NCBI GenBank assembly: GCA_003116975.1
Contig: BGKB01000147.1
Span: 62,001-126,000, forward strand
Direction of reading: 5' to 3'
Source: Aurantiochytrium sp. KH105
Taxonomy: Eukaryota; Sar; Bigyra; Thraustochytrida; Thraustochytriidae
Length of the DNA: 64,000 bases
This document shows positions 50,218 through 60,056 of this stretch, piece after piece. The notes beneath the pieces are model-generated. The model was not told the origin of the DNA, made no database searches, and was given only the letters and a program-made list of their open reading frames with translations. A program made the translations under genes and the position numbers. Numbering within the stretch: the stretch's first letter is position 1; each line of letters opens with the position of its first letter.

Positions 50218-52605
50218 CTACATGGGAGGAAGGACCGCGCGGCAGGTGGGACACTCGAGCTTCTCGTTAATCCAGACACGCAGACAGTCCCGGTGAAAGA
50301 GATGGTTGCAAGGCGTGATCATGTGCTCCTCGTCAACGCCAGTGACGGTTAATAGACAAATTGCGCACTGTGTATCGCGGAGGCGCTCGGGGATCTTGCG
50401 ATTGTAGTCATACTTTGGTGGCAAAAAGCGCGCAGGGACGAAAATGTGCGGGGACACAAATCGTTGCAGCATTAATGCCGTGATTTGTAGAAACATCCAA
50501 AACGCCAGAAAGCAGGCAAAAATTGGGCTGTGGCCAATCGTTGAGCTCGTCAACAGCAGCGTGAGGAAGTTGCGCGGGCAGGCATATATGTACAGCGGCG
50601 CAAAGAGGTGCGGCAGCGACACTCCAAACACAAAGAAGACGTTTACCTGCGAGGCCGAATTCGTCTTGATATTACAGTAAATCTGCGGCACCCAGAACGA
50701 GAGAGCCACAAACCACAGCAAGCGGTGAAAGTCTGCAAGGAGAAATGCTAGAGCGACCGCGCCCAAGAGAGATGCGTAGAAACGACGGTGGAGCATCGTC
50801 TGCAGCCGCTGCATTTCGGCCCAGGTGTCCCACGCCGTCTGCGGATGCCGACCGCGCCAAATGTGCATCAGGTAGCGCATATCGAGCAGCGTCACCAAAA
50901 GAGACTTTGCAAAGGCCACGAAAATGGCCGAGGCCCCAAGTTTCTCCACAAGGAGTCCGCTGCTGAGGTATGCAAGCGCCAAACAGCCATCAAGAATAGC
51001 CAAACTACCAACAGTGAGTAGCGACACCGTTGCTGCGCGAGGCAACGCACGCGTGTGCACGTGTTGTGTCACGACTGCGAGTGCTGCCACCACGGTCAAC
51101 GGAAGATCAAGCGAAAAGTAGTCGCTAGCCTTGGACAAAAGTTGACCGATATCTTCCCCCATTGTGTTCAAGTTCACAACCAAGCGGGCATATTCACATG
51201 AGGAGCTCGAAGCAATGCCGTGCACCTCGGTCTTTCGAAAGCGAGATGATGGGGGTGCCGAGGCTGTCTGCACTTGGTCTCCGTTCGGAGCGGCGGAACT
51301 CTGCACTTGAAGCTCGAGGCGCAAGAAGCACGGCGGCATTTCTCCATAGAGAGAGTTGGGCCGAGCCTTGCGCTGAATTTGTGACTTGCTCAGACCAAGT
51401 TCGGTATCCCAAAGTCTGACCCATGATGATCCCGGAAGGTGGGCCTCTGTCGAGTCCTCGGCATCCAAAAGATGAAGCATCTTTGCGACCGGGTCCTCTT
51501 GTAGCGCTAGCTGACTGTCTGCTTCCATTGCTTTAGGATCTTTATCGGCGCCAACGACCTTGTCCGCTTGACTATCGCTCTTGTCATTTCCGGAGCTGAC
51601 TGGCTTCGATTTAAATGGGTCAAAATCGATCACTTTCTCGTGACCCGTTCCATTTTCCTCGTTAGCATCATCGTTTACAACCGCCGGGTCATTCCCGTTG
51701 GAGACGGAGGTCTCCGCAAGGCTTGCGTCATCTGTGCTATCACTTTCTTCCGGGTCGTCTGCGCCCTTTGCATTGCTGTGTTCGGTGCCACGCTCGGTTT
51801 CAGAGGGGGCAAGAGCCTTGATGAGGTCCTGGCGCGGGCTCGCAAAGTATTCGATAGCCTTGGGTGCCGTGGCATCGGACGAAGGCGCAAAGTCAATTCC
51901 GACATGCGGACTTTTATACCCAGGCGAGTTAAAATAGAGGGTGAGTGCGCCACGTTGCTCGAGGTAGAATCCGGCCACATGCGTGTATACGTCCCGATTG
52001 GAACGAACTTGACCGTCAACAAGGCCAATGGTTCCTGATGCATATTGCACGCCGGGAACTTGCGTCTTCAGTAGATCGAGGCGCAATTCGACATCGCCTT
52101 TCAATGAATGGAAAGGCAAGGCCTCCGTTTCTCTTTCTGGCTCGGGCTTGTACTCTGGATTCACTTCGATTGCAGACTGGACGCGCAAGATTTTCAGCCA
52201 GTCGCTGGTCTCAAAGGGCGAGGGGCTCTCAGCCTCGTCGAACTGCCATTGTCCATAAAACGTCCCCGATAGATTTTTTGGAAAAGCGGTCGGAGGGGCC
52301 GGCAGATCACCTAGCAGGGACTCTAGACTGGCGATTCTGCTTGCAAGTTCGCTCTGGAAGCCCGCGAAGGGGCCCTGGTCCTCCTCGCTTTCGTCCTTGT
52401 TGCTCGCGGCCGCCACGTCCGGGCCGGGGGACGTTTGGTTCTGCGCCATTGTTTCGTTCAGGCCATTTTCTTCGTGTCCGTGTCCGCGCAGTTTGCCGCG
52501 GCGGTTCTCCGCGGAGGACTCGCTCTGGAGGACGATCACGAGCGCCCACACGAGCAGCGCNCGCCGGGGGGGCGCGAGGCCGCGCCCGCGCCCGCCGGGA
52601 CGCAT
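50218..52605 (-). CDS. TUL1/FLY-type transmembrane RING-H2 E3 ubiquitin ligase
   Basis: 795 residues. The signal peptide follows MRPGGRG (ALLVWALVIVLQS); one residue is unknown because of the single N at 52561. A large luminal domain (about 80-480) contains SGTFYGQWQF and the stretch around VPGVQYASGTIGLVDG, where the protein resembles yeast Tul1 and plant FLYING SAUCER proteins. Several membrane spans lie between about 500 and 720. The C-terminal RING-H2 (about 744-795) reads CAICLLTVTG, then CNHLFHRDCLRVW and CPTC, with all eight zinc ligands. Such ligases work in Golgi/endosome membrane-protein quality control. The Asp/Ser-rich segment about 290-360 is likely disordered. Confidence 0.85.
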   Translation of the reverse strand: MRPGGRGRGLAPPRXALLVWALVIVLQSESSAENRRGKLRGHGHEENGLNETMAQNQTSPGPDVAAASNKDESEEDQGPFAGFQSELASRIASLESLLGDLPAPPTAFPKNLSGTFYGQWQFDEAESPSPFETSDWLKILRVQSAIEVNPEYKPEPERETEALPFHSLKGDVELRLDLLKTQVPGVQYASGTIGLVDGQVRSNRDVYTHVAGFYLEQRGALTLYFNSPGYKSPHVGIDFAPSSDATAPKAIEYFASPRQDLIKALAPSETERGTEHSNAKGADDPEESDSTDDASLAETSVSNGNDPAVVNDDANEENGTGHEKVIDFDPFKSKPVSSGNDKSDSQADKVVGADKDPKAMEADSQLALQEDPVAKMLHLLDAEDSTEAHLPGSSWVRLWDTELGLSKSQIQRKARPNSLYGEMPPCFLRLELQVQSSAAPNGDQVQTASAPPSSRFRKTEVHGIASSSSCEYARLVVNLNTMGEDIGQLLSKASDYFSLDLPLTVVAALAVVTQHVHTRALPRAATVSLLTVGSLAILDGCLALAYLSSGLLVEKLGASAIFVAFAKSLLVTLLDMRYLMHIWRGRHPQTAWDTWAEMQRLQTMLHRRFYASLLGAVALAFLLADFHRLLWFVALSFWVPQIYCNIKTNSASQVNVFFVFGVSLPHLFAPLYIYACPRNFLTLLLTSSTIGHSPIFACFLAFWMFLQITALMLQRFVSPHIFVPARFLPPKYDYNRKIPERLRDTQCAICLLTVTGVDEEHMITPCNHLFHRDCLRVWINEKLECPTCRAVLPPM
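52561..52561. other. single undetermined base (N)
   Basis: The only ambiguous base in the window, inside the signal peptide codon run of the TUL1-like gene and next to a G7 homopolymer. It probably marks a base-calling or assembly problem and not biology. The reading frame is intact across it. Confidence 0.95.
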
Positions 52606-52778
52606 CTCCGCCGCGCCGCCCTGCGCGCGAGCCGAGTCGCTCCGCCCGCACGCACGCTCGCCCGCCCGCCCGCTCGGACCGCGGCGCGACTCGAGTCTGC
52701 CTCGCCTGCCCGGTCGGCCACGCTCTCGACTCCGCGCGACCCTTGCAAGGGTCTCTCCCCTTCTCTTCCCCGAATGCG

Positions 52779-52821
<43 letters not shown>

Positions 52822-53197
52822 CCTTCGGCTTCGAGACGGGAAGTTTTGCGAGGCCGCGTTCCGTGGCGAAGGTTATCTTGGTGGACTGTATGAATGCCTG
52901 ATTCGAAAGAAAGAGAGTGCCTCGATGTCGCGCATGCTTTACTTTCTCAGCCTGCTGCTGGAGGCGTTAAGACGATGGTTGCCATGAGGATGACCTGTGC
53001 AAGGGTCGTCGTGATTCGTGTTCTAGGAATTATCGAACGAGGCGTCCAGACCGTGATCATCGTGGCGTGGCGGCTTGAGCGCTCACCGGGTGGCCGTGAC
53101 TCGCGGAGAAGAGACCTTCGTGCTCTGCAGTTGTATATCCGTCGGCGCCAGCTCGCCTTGGACGACAGAAACACACGTGTACAAACGGTTAGGTGTG
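52606..53197. other. divergent intergenic region with (CAG)n
   Basis: Lies between the divergent TUL1-like and NUDIX genes. It contains a (CAG)n tract at 52781-52820. Frames across it are driven by the repeat. No gene is seen. Confidence 0.5.
52781..52820. repeat. (CAG)n, about 13 units
   Basis: Trinucleotide tract about 175 bp upstream of the TUL1-like start, in noncoding DNA. Confidence 0.95.
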
Positions 53198-53743
53198 ATG
53201 GACCTTGACCACAAGATCGCGGTCTTTGCCGCGGGCGTCATCGCAGGCGCAGCGGCAACGATGCTCTACGTGTCGCAGACCCAAGCTAGTTGCGACAATG
53301 CCAAGAGCAAGTCAAAACCGGTCAAGGTCGGTGTCGGTATTGGCGTGGCCCTGCAAAGTGCGGATGGAAAGAGCGTCCTCGTCGGACTCCGCAAGGGATC
53401 CCATGGGAGCGGGCAGTGGGCCCTTCCTGGAGGATGGCTCGAGCGAGGCGAAACTTTTGAAGAATGCGCGCTCCGCGAACTCGCAGAAGAAACTGGCGTT
53501 GAAAAGCGTCATCTTGATTCCGGGTATCCCGTTGAAGTGGCCAATATTCGTTCCTGCAACAATGCCGAGTTCGGAAGCGTGAGCGTCTTTGTAACGTGTC
53601 GGCTCGCTGCAGGTAACGAGGGCGTTGTACGCATTTGTGAACCAGACAAGTGCGTCGAGTGGCGCTGGATCAAAAATCTCGCTGACCTTGGTCCGGAGGC
53701 CACCTTGTTCAGGCCGCTCAAGTACTATTTCGACAACAAGTAA
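53198..53743 (+). CDS. membrane-anchored NUDIX hydrolase (NUDT15-like)
   Basis: 181 residues from ATG 53198; the upstream extension begins at TTG. A hydrophobic segment (about 8-27; IAVFAAGVIAGAAATMLYV) should anchor or target the protein. The NUDIX box is complete: GGWLERGETFEECALRELAE followed by ETGV fits G-x5-E-x7-RE-U-x-EE-x-G-U, with the metal-binding RELAEE core. The lead-in VGIGVALQ and GLRKGSHGSGQWALPGG recalls NUDT15-type enzymes, which hydrolyse modified nucleoside triphosphates. The N-terminal membrane segment is unusual for that group. The true substrate is unknown. Confidence 0.85.
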   Translation: MDLDHKIAVFAAGVIAGAAATMLYVSQTQASCDNAKSKSKPVKVGVGIGVALQSADGKSVLVGLRKGSHGSGQWALPGGWLERGETFEECALRELAEETGVEKRHLDSGYPVEVANIRSCNNAEFGSVSVFVTCRLAAGNEGVVRICEPDKCVEWRWIKNLADLGPEATLFRPLKYYFDNK

Positions 53744-53839
53744 TTTTTTTTTCAGAAAATCGTGTCAGTGCCATGTAGGTGGTCTCAATGTTTCTTTTCT
53801 AAGTGCTAAACTGCGTCTTTCCCCGTGAAACTCGGCACG

Positions 53840-55276
53840 TCAACGATGATGTGTAGTCGAAGTTTGGCGTGCGTAGAAAGCAGCGTCGGCATGCATAAGA
53901 AGTTCCTCGCGCAAGCGAGTGAGATTGCCATCCTGAGACATTGAGGGATATGTGTCGCCCAAGCTCGCCTTGAGCAGGTGCGGCTTGGAGGTGAAGCCGA
54001 GGATGCGCGGGAAGATAGAACTGTGCGGGTGTTCCTCTAGCCATTGGAACAATTGGTTGAGACGTGTTTCCAGTTCTGCTTCGTTTAGTCGGTCGCACTT
54101 GGTAAAAACCAGCGTGTACGTCAGGCCAATGGTATCTAGCATGCGCATCATGTTCTCGTCATGGTCAGTGACGCCAATACGAGCGTCAGCGAGCACGATG
54201 GCGTGTACGAGGCGCGATCGATCGCGCTCCGTAAGATAGTCAAATATGGTACGTGAGAGGTCCTTGAGGCCCTTATGATCGAGTGCAGCATACCCATAGC
54301 CAGGAAGATCAGTAAGAACCAAACGATACGCAGGCAAGGAAATATTGGAGGACCAGTCCTGATTCCGACCAAGGCCCCAGGCGTGAACTTGCCTCGTTCG
54401 GCCCTGCTTGTTGGAGACGAGGGCTCCATCCTTGCTGTTGGATTTTTGCACGCCCAAAAGCGCATTCATGAGCGATGACTTGCCGACGTTGGAGCGGCCT
54501 AGCACAGCAATCTCGGGAGCCCTGCCATCGATGAGTTTTCCGATATGCTCTGCGCGTCTGCCTGCGCCAAGGTAGTTGAATCCGTTCCTAAAAAGCTTGC
54601 GTGCCTCGCTCTTGGTTTGTGTGCTTGGTCTGTACGGCTCGCCAAAGCCAGGAATGGTCCATGCCCATATTCCTGCCTCATGAATGATACCGCTTGCTCC
54701 AGACGACTGCATGTGATAGTGATGCAGAAAGTCCATGTCATCGTCGTCCACTTCATGTCCAAAAGCATTGCCTTGGCTATGTGCACCACCATTCACATGA
54801 CTTGGAGTCGATTCCGTGAACGCAGCGTGTCTCCGCGTTTCAAGGCCCTCTTCGTTACGAACGACATTGACGAGATTCTTCCAGACGAGCTTGTCCTCCT
54901 CCCTGGCGCCCTTTGTCGTCGCTTGCTGCTGCTGTTGCTGTTGTTTTTGCTGCTGCAGCTGGAGCTGTTTCTTGGTTTTGCGTGCCTCGGCTCGGACGGT
55001 GCGCACGACCTCCTTGGACAGCATTTTGGGCGGCGGCGGCGGCGGCGGCTCAAGGCCCTGGCGCTTCTTTTTCCCCCTCGCCCTGGCCTTGGCCTTGGCG
55101 ACGGTCTTGGCCTTGCGCGCGGCGTCTGCCCGCCATCCCGCGCCCCCTCCTCCTCCGCCGCCAGCCACGCCTGGGCCTGCGCGCGAGCTCGCGTTTCGCG
55201 CGGCGCCGGCAAAGAGGGCCTCGAGGCCGCCGCCGCCGGGCCTGCGCCGCGCCGCGGCCCGCGCCGCGCCGAGCAT
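53840..55276 (-). CDS. EngB/YihA-type GTPase, mitochondrial (GTPBP8-like)
   Basis: 478 residues from ATG 55276. MLGAARAAARRRPGG starts a probable mitochondrial presequence. Low-complexity segments follow (Gly run, Lys/Ala, PPPPPP, Gln run, residues about 30-130) before the GTPase domain (about 250-440). Motifs: GRSNVGKSSLMN (G1, near 260), a conserved Thr in the GRTRQVH switch (G2), DLPGYGYA (G3), FTKCD (G4) and GFTSK (G5 area). EngB/GTPBP8 proteins assist ribosome large-subunit assembly in organelles and bacteria. The long disordered N-terminal insert is species-specific. The opposite strand carries a long but spurious frame. Confidence 0.85.
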   Translation of the reverse strand: MLGAARAAARRRPGGGGLEALFAGAARNASSRAGPGVAGGGGGGGAGWRADAARKAKTVAKAKARARGKKKRQGLEPPPPPPPKMLSKEVVRTVRAEARKTKKQLQLQQQKQQQQQQQATTKGAREEDKLVWKNLVNVVRNEEGLETRRHAAFTESTPSHVNGGAHSQGNAFGHEVDDDDMDFLHHYHMQSSGASGIIHEAGIWAWTIPGFGEPYRPSTQTKSEARKLFRNGFNYLGAGRRAEHIGKLIDGRAPEIAVLGRSNVGKSSLMNALLGVQKSNSKDGALVSNKQGRTRQVHAWGLGRNQDWSSNISLPAYRLVLTDLPGYGYAALDHKGLKDLSRTIFDYLTERDRSRLVHAIVLADARIGVTDHDENMMRMLDTIGLTYTLVFTKCDRLNEAELETRLNQLFQWLEEHPHSSIFPRILGFTSKPHLLKASLGDTYPSMSQDGNLTRLREELLMHADAAFYARQTSTTHHR

Positions 55277-55643
55277 GGCCAGGGTCGCTCGCTCTCCGCG
55301 CGAGCAGCTTTGTTGCCTCTGCGCCGCCGCGGCGTGCCATGGCGTGCCCTGCCCAGAACGAGAAGACAAGGAGAAGAGCACACGGAGAAGAACGAAGAAG
55401 AACAAGAAAAAGCTTGCTTGATGTGCCACAGTGAAAGTCACTGCCAAAGGGACGCGCTCGCAGAGCAGAGCAGAGCAGAGCAGAGCAGAGCAAAGCCAAA
55501 AGCTCCTCGACGCGACCGGCTGGAGCGACGAAGGCGGAGGCCGAGGAAGACAGAGCAGAGGCAGGGCGAGCCGAGCAGAGCAGAGCAGAGGAGAGGAGAG
55601 CCAAGCAGAGCAGAGAAGAAAGGAGAGGAGAAGAGGCGGCGAG
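55277..55643. promoter_or_regulatory. divergent promoter with AGAGC 5-bp repeats
   Basis: 367 bp between the divergent EngB-type gene and the small membrane-protein gene. Holds about six tandem AGAGC units at 55461-55492 and a degenerate continuation at 55556-55612. Presumed to drive both genes. Confidence 0.5.
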
Positions 55644-56099
55644 ATGGGATCTTCGACATCGACGCCCGAGGCGACAAAGCCCGAGGCGCAAGTGCCGACG
55701 GCCGCCGATCTCGAGGAGGAGAGGAAAAAGAAGATCTCGGCCGCGGCTGTGGAGGCGCGCAAGGATGCGCTCATGAAGGAGATGGAGGCCCGGCGCCAGG
55801 AGAGCACCTTGTCGAAGCGGGAGCGGAGGATTAACTGGTTCTTGCTGAGCCCGCTCGCGTTTGCACCGATTTTGCCGCTGATTCGCATCACGCTGCGGAG
55901 ACAACCCAAGGTGCGCGACATTGCCTTTCGCGCCACGCTGGCCACCGCCTTTGTGCACTCTGCGCTGCTGGCAGCCGGGTTCTACAACTTTTCCGAGGCC
56001 GAAAGGACCGAGCCCCTTCCGGAACCCTCGCCTTTTGCTGATCCGGCTCACGATCCGGCCACATCTGACCCTGCGCCCACGGCCGCGCGCACTTCATAG
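55644..56099 (+). CDS. small two-span membrane protein, possibly myristoylated
   Basis: 151 residues from ATG 55644. The frame is open upstream but that part is repeat-derived. MGSSTSTPE fits an N-myristoylation context. A charged helix (about 25-65; EEERKKKISAAAVEARKD) precedes two hydrophobic segments (NWFLLSPLAFAPILPLI and ATLATAFVHSALLAAGFYNF), then a Pro/Asp-rich tail. No family is recognised. It is in a head-to-head pair with the EngB-type gene, so the two may be co-expressed. Confidence 0.55.
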   Translation: MGSSTSTPEATKPEAQVPTAADLEEERKKKISAAAVEARKDALMKEMEARRQESTLSKRERRINWFLLSPLAFAPILPLIRITLRRQPKVRDIAFRATLATAFVHSALLAAGFYNFSEAERTEPLPEPSPFADPAHDPATSDPAPTAARTS

Positions 56100-56289
56100 A
56101 TTCTTCACTGTCAAGCCACAATACGAACCAGGCAAGCGCTGTCATTCCTGACAAAGATAAGCGGAGCTGTAGATCTCTGTCGGACGCTTTGATCCTGCAG
56201 TTTGTGAATCGAGTCATTCCTGATAGGGACAACCTCCCCCCCCCCCCCCTTTCAATCTCTCATTTATCAAAATCGTCTTGATCTTTACA

Positions 56290-57240
56290 TCATACCTCGC
56301 AATCTCGCTTTCTTGAAGCACCGGCCTCGACGCCCTCTGGAAGACCGTTGCTCTGGGAGGACCAGGTCCATACGCGCCACAGGGTTCGCTGCAGGTCTTC
56401 GTAGGGCTCGCGACCGTGCGAGGTGCCCAGATTGTCGACGCAGAGGACCTGGTTGGCGCTCATGTGAAAGCGCGCAGCCTTGTTCATGGCCTGACGCATG
56501 TGCTTGGCAAAGACGTCAATCATGGCTTGGTCCTTGGTTGGGTCTTGGCTGTCCTCGACGGGGCGCACACGGGGCTCGACAGCGTCAAAGACGTTCGGGC
56601 ACTGAAGCAAGAGACGGCCATCCGTCAGCCGTACCGCAAGTGGGCCAACCCAGCGTCCTTGGCCGGTTGATGTCACACTAAAGTAGAGCATTTGTACCGG
56701 GGTGGAGAAGAGGGCGTCCGCGACCCAGGCCTCGCTCGGGTCTGCGCGAATGCTTGCCAAGACGGCTTCGGCTTCAACAGCAAAGTTGGCACCCCCGCCG
56801 TTGCTACACGGGCGTTCGCACACCAGAAAGATAAAGTCGGGCATCTGGTACCCGTAGACCTTGGTGCCATCAAGATGGAGCGGGTCGAGGGTTTGGTTGG
56901 TCGTTTTGTTTTGCTTTGCGCTCGACGCTGTTCCATACTTGTTGTGGGTTTTCGCCTCTGCACTTGCGGCGAGGGTTACTGCTTCCGCTGTTCCATCATC
57001 GCTAATTTTCAGACGGATCTCCGTCGGTGCGAGCGTCGCCAGGCAAGCGTCCCCGAGAACCATGCTAGGCACTTGCTCGGCGAAGCGCTCAAAGGAAAAC
57101 TCTGGGTTTTCGTTCTTGACATCGGTAAAGTCCCAGATCGCCATGCCATCCCGCTGCAGGTCCTCGCGCACGGCCTCTAGGTCTTTGCGCGCCACCGGCG
57201 CTAGCACCGAGCGCGCTTCACGCTTGAGTCGCAGCGCCAT
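56290..57240 (-). CDS. TauD/TfdA-like Fe(II)/2-oxoglutarate oxygenase
   Basis: 316 residues from ATG 57240. The double-stranded beta-helix metal triad is visible: H122 and D124 in PLHLDGTKV, and H275 in LGTSHGREPY, followed by Arg residues of the RTLWRVW segment that should bind 2-oxoglutarate. A helix DQAMIDVFAKHMRQAMNKAA precedes the distal His. Length and motif spacing fit the TauD/clavaminate-synthase-like group. The substrate is unknown. A Thr/Ala/Ser-rich loop before the HxD (about 90-118) looks disordered. Its 5' flank contains the GGCT repeat. Confidence 0.75.
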   Translation of the reverse strand: MALRLKREARSVLAPVARKDLEAVREDLQRDGMAIWDFTDVKNENPEFSFERFAEQVPSMVLGDACLATLAPTEIRLKISDDGTAEAVTLAASAEAKTHNKYGTASSAKQNKTTNQTLDPLHLDGTKVYGYQMPDFIFLVCERPCSNGGGANFAVEAEAVLASIRADPSEAWVADALFSTPVQMLYFSVTSTGQGRWVGPLAVRLTDGRLLLQCPNVFDAVEPRVRPVEDSQDPTKDQAMIDVFAKHMRQAMNKAARFHMSANQVLCVDNLGTSHGREPYEDLQRTLWRVWTWSSQSNGLPEGVEAGASRKRDCEV

Positions 57241-57267
57241 GATTGATCGATGCTTGCGATGTAGGTC

Positions 57268-57303
<36 letters not shown>

Positions 57304-57587
57304 TCTGGGCGAGCTGTCGCCTCGGAATACACGCGATGCGTGGGCACGAGCGTGCGTTCGTTCGTGCGCCCGCGCGCGCGCTTCTTGCAGCAAAGTCTAC
57401 GAGCCACCCCTGTCGTATCGAGTTTGCCTGCGAGCACGAAAAGTGCATTGTTACACACATACACCCAGGCCTCATTGGCAGGCTGACTGACCAGCAAGCA
57501 CACCTGTTAGCCTGACGTTTGTGTGCCATGTCCGTAAGGACATCAGATCATGATGTCACGTCACTGCTGCTTGTCTCGGTCTTGACT
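57241..57587. other. intergenic with (GGCT)n
   Basis: Holds the 5' flank of the oxygenase gene, including a GGCT run (57269-57303). The METTL16-like stop is at 57588, so the two genes run in tandem on the minus strand. Confidence 0.6.
57269..57303. repeat. (GGCT)n microsatellite
   Basis: About eight tandem 4-bp units, 30 bp upstream of the oxygenase start codon and therefore probably in its 5' UTR. Confidence 0.9.
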
Positions 57588-58937
57588 TTATTCTTGATGC
57601 GGGTCATCCTGGCCTTGCTGACGCGCGCGACGTTTCCAGAAACGGGACTGGCGGATCACGTCGGTGCGAATTCGTTGCATGAGGTTATGGGAGGCTGCTT
57701 CGTCGCCATGCGGGGCCAAGAGGACTGCAAGACGGACATTGCGCTGGGCAGAAATAAGCACGGCAATGCACAAGCAAAGCGCATTGTCTCGACATATGAC
57801 GATTCGTGCCCGATAGCCACTAGTGTTGTTCTCCAAACAATGCTTTTGAACCTGCCATGAGTGAGCACCCCAGAAATCGTCGAGACGCGTCTGGGTCTCG
57901 AGGAGATCAACGGGAGACTCAAATTCAAGTGATGGGTGCTGCTTGTGAGGGCTTCGCTCGATGCGATCTCTTGCGGCTGCAAGCGTAAAGAAAAGTGCGC
58001 AATCGGCATCGCTTGTGGCTGTCTCTTTGGCATTCGGAAGCGACGAGAGAGCCTTGAGACGGACGAGGGCAGGGTGAAATGACCATGCAAGGGCCCAGCG
58101 CAGCTTGCGACCCTGGACGAGCCAGGTCGCAGCTACGGCGACAGGCATGTCAAGTTGCTGTTCGAGGAAGTCAATTGCGCCTTCGATCGAAGCCTTGTGA
58201 CCAAACATGCATGTTGCCCAGGTCATTCTCGCGCGGACTTTCTCGCTCTGTACCATTTCTTGAACCATGGCCTTGAAAAAAGGTAGCTCACCTCCAAGGG
58301 CAAAAGATTTCTCATTCTCAGTGCCGCGGAAGTCTGCCTCCGCGGGAGCTGTTTGAGATACCAGACGAGCTTGTTTGGCCCCGCTCGTTTGCGATACTGT
58401 TCGGTATGTTGCAAAGAACGGCGGATTGCAGACACTGGCAACAGGCCCGGGCACTGTGTCGAGAGCTGGTGTAAGCGCACCGGCAAGATATGTTCCTGGC
58501 GAGACCTTGGTGACAGTAATTCGGTGGCCCAGTCCATTGGCACGAACGAGATGTTCGGCGTGTTGGACCGCGCGCGGATCGATTTCGGTGCCAATAAAGC
58601 GCCAAGCTCGGCCGCGGTTTGCCTTTGCGCTACCGCAGCCAATAAGAGGGAGAATGCACGAGGCGCCCGTGCCGACATCGATGATCGTTTCGCGCTCAGT
58701 CGCGGGACTCGGAGTCGCGGCAGCAGCGGCGCAGAGTAGATCCTGTACCCATTCGAGATAGTTGACGCTGCGCGGGACTGCGGGCGTCAGGAAGACGCTG
58801 TCCTTGCTGGCGCTCCAAGCAATGCCAAAGTCAGCCTCGAGAAGACCTCGTGCGACGGCTTCTGCGGCATCGTCTCGCTTCCAGTCGACCCGTTTTCGTT
58901 TCGAGCAGACCCTTCGAAAGGCGGCTCTAGTAGCCAT
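57588..58937 (-). CDS. METTL16: METTL16-like RNA N6-adenosine methyltransferase
   Basis: 449 residues from ATG 58937. The N-terminal helix and VPRSVNYLEWVQDLL match the METTL16/RlmF start (LPLNYILWLEDLL type). The SAM-binding motif reads IIDVGTGASCILPLIG, and GTEIDPRAVQHAEHLVRANG is the acidic-loop motif. The catalytic NPPF tetrapeptide lies at about 170 (VCNPPFFATY). METTL16 methylates U6 snRNA and hairpins in SAM synthetase mRNA; bacterial RlmF acts on 23S rRNA. The C-terminal third (about 310-449) is poorly conserved and I cannot identify the vertebrate-conserved region there. Confidence 0.85.
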   Translation of the reverse strand: MATRAAFRRVCSKRKRVDWKRDDAAEAVARGLLEADFGIAWSASKDSVFLTPAVPRSVNYLEWVQDLLCAAAAATPSPATERETIIDVGTGASCILPLIGCGSAKANRGRAWRFIGTEIDPRAVQHAEHLVRANGLGHRITVTKVSPGTYLAGALTPALDTVPGPVASVCNPPFFATYRTVSQTSGAKQARLVSQTAPAEADFRGTENEKSFALGGELPFFKAMVQEMVQSEKVRARMTWATCMFGHKASIEGAIDFLEQQLDMPVAVAATWLVQGRKLRWALAWSFHPALVRLKALSSLPNAKETATSDADCALFFTLAAARDRIERSPHKQHPSLEFESPVDLLETQTRLDDFWGAHSWQVQKHCLENNTSGYRARIVICRDNALCLCIAVLISAQRNVRLAVLLAPHGDEAASHNLMQRIRTDVIRQSRFWKRRARQQGQDDPHQE

Positions 58938-60056
58938 GAGGTTTTTCTCATCAGGAACTGACTAGTGCGCGTGGCTAGCTGTCAGTCATCTCTTCACTTC
59001 ATGTCGCTCTCTTCTCCGTGTTGCTTACCGCTCTGCCCGCGTACACCGAGAGCGGATGCATTGCAAGCTCCTCCCTGCAACGTTATGAATTTTAGCCTGT
59101 AGTCTTTACGAGCCTCAGGCTTTCACGACGCGGGCCCGCTACGCTGTATTTCTCTCTCTCTCCTTCGCTCTGACGTTTAGACTCTCGCACCGCCACTGCG
59201 TCGCGCTGCGCCGCGCTGCGCTGGCCTTCCGTCTCGCCTCGGCCCCGCGCTCCCTGCGCCAGCCCAGGCCGGTCTATTTCGCTGCGCCGTTCCCTTAGGT
59301 CTCTTTCGCAGCCTCAGCTCCAGCCGCCGCCGCCGGGGGTCCCCGCGCCAAGTCCCAGGTCGCAGAGCCGCCCCCCGGCGCGGATCTTCGCACCGTGGCG
59401 GATGACGCGTGCGGCCCGTGCCGTCCATGTCTTGCCATGCTTTGCCGTGCCATGCCATGCCATGCCCTGCCGCAGCCACAGCCACACGCGCGAACGCATC
59501 GCACCGCACCGCCCCGCCCGCCCCGCCCTGCCAGCCACGCTCGGCCTGCCGCGCCCTTCCGCCGTCCGCCGCCGCGCGCTCGCCGCCGCTGCGCTGCGCC
59601 CCGTCGTCCACCGCTCGCAGCCCGCCGCCGCAAGCTCCCGCGCGGCGCCATGCCTGCGCACGCCCATACACGGCGCCGCCCGTGCGCTGCGCGGCCGCGG
59701 CGTGCGCGCGGGCACGCCGCGGCGTGCCGTCGACCCGGCACGCGGCGCCGGCGGGCTCTGCGGGAGGCGGAGCCCGGCGGCCGCTCGATCGCGGCGCGGC
59801 GGCGGGGCAGATCGGCGCAGGGCGAGCAGGCCGGACTAGGAGGCGGGAAGAGAAGAGAAGGAGAGAAAAAGAAGGCCGAGCAACGCGCCAGAACCGCGGC
59901 GGCAGACCTGCAACGCGAGGCGCGCGAGGCGGGCGAGGCGGGCGCGAGCGAGCGGGCGGGCGGGCGGCGAGCATGCTCGCGCGCGGGCGGCGCGCGCTGC
60001 GGCGCGGGGACAGGGCGGGCGGCTGGGAGGCGGGCCAGGAGGAGGAGAGCGGCACG
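58938..60056. promoter_or_regulatory. divergent promoter region with CATGC 5-bp repeats
   Basis: Lies between the METTL16-like gene and the Gln-rich protein gene, which run divergently. Very GC-rich from 59180 on. About four CATGC units lie at 59446-59466. The upstream extension of the Gln-rich frame through this area is Arg/Pro/Ala-rich and repeat-like, so I regard it as 5' UTR. Confidence 0.5.

Noticed and set aside
54545..55834. 429-codon plus-strand frame opposite the EngB-type gene
   Set aside because: Antisense shadow; the minus strand has intact G1-G4 motifs, and this frame is Arg/Ala-rich without domains.
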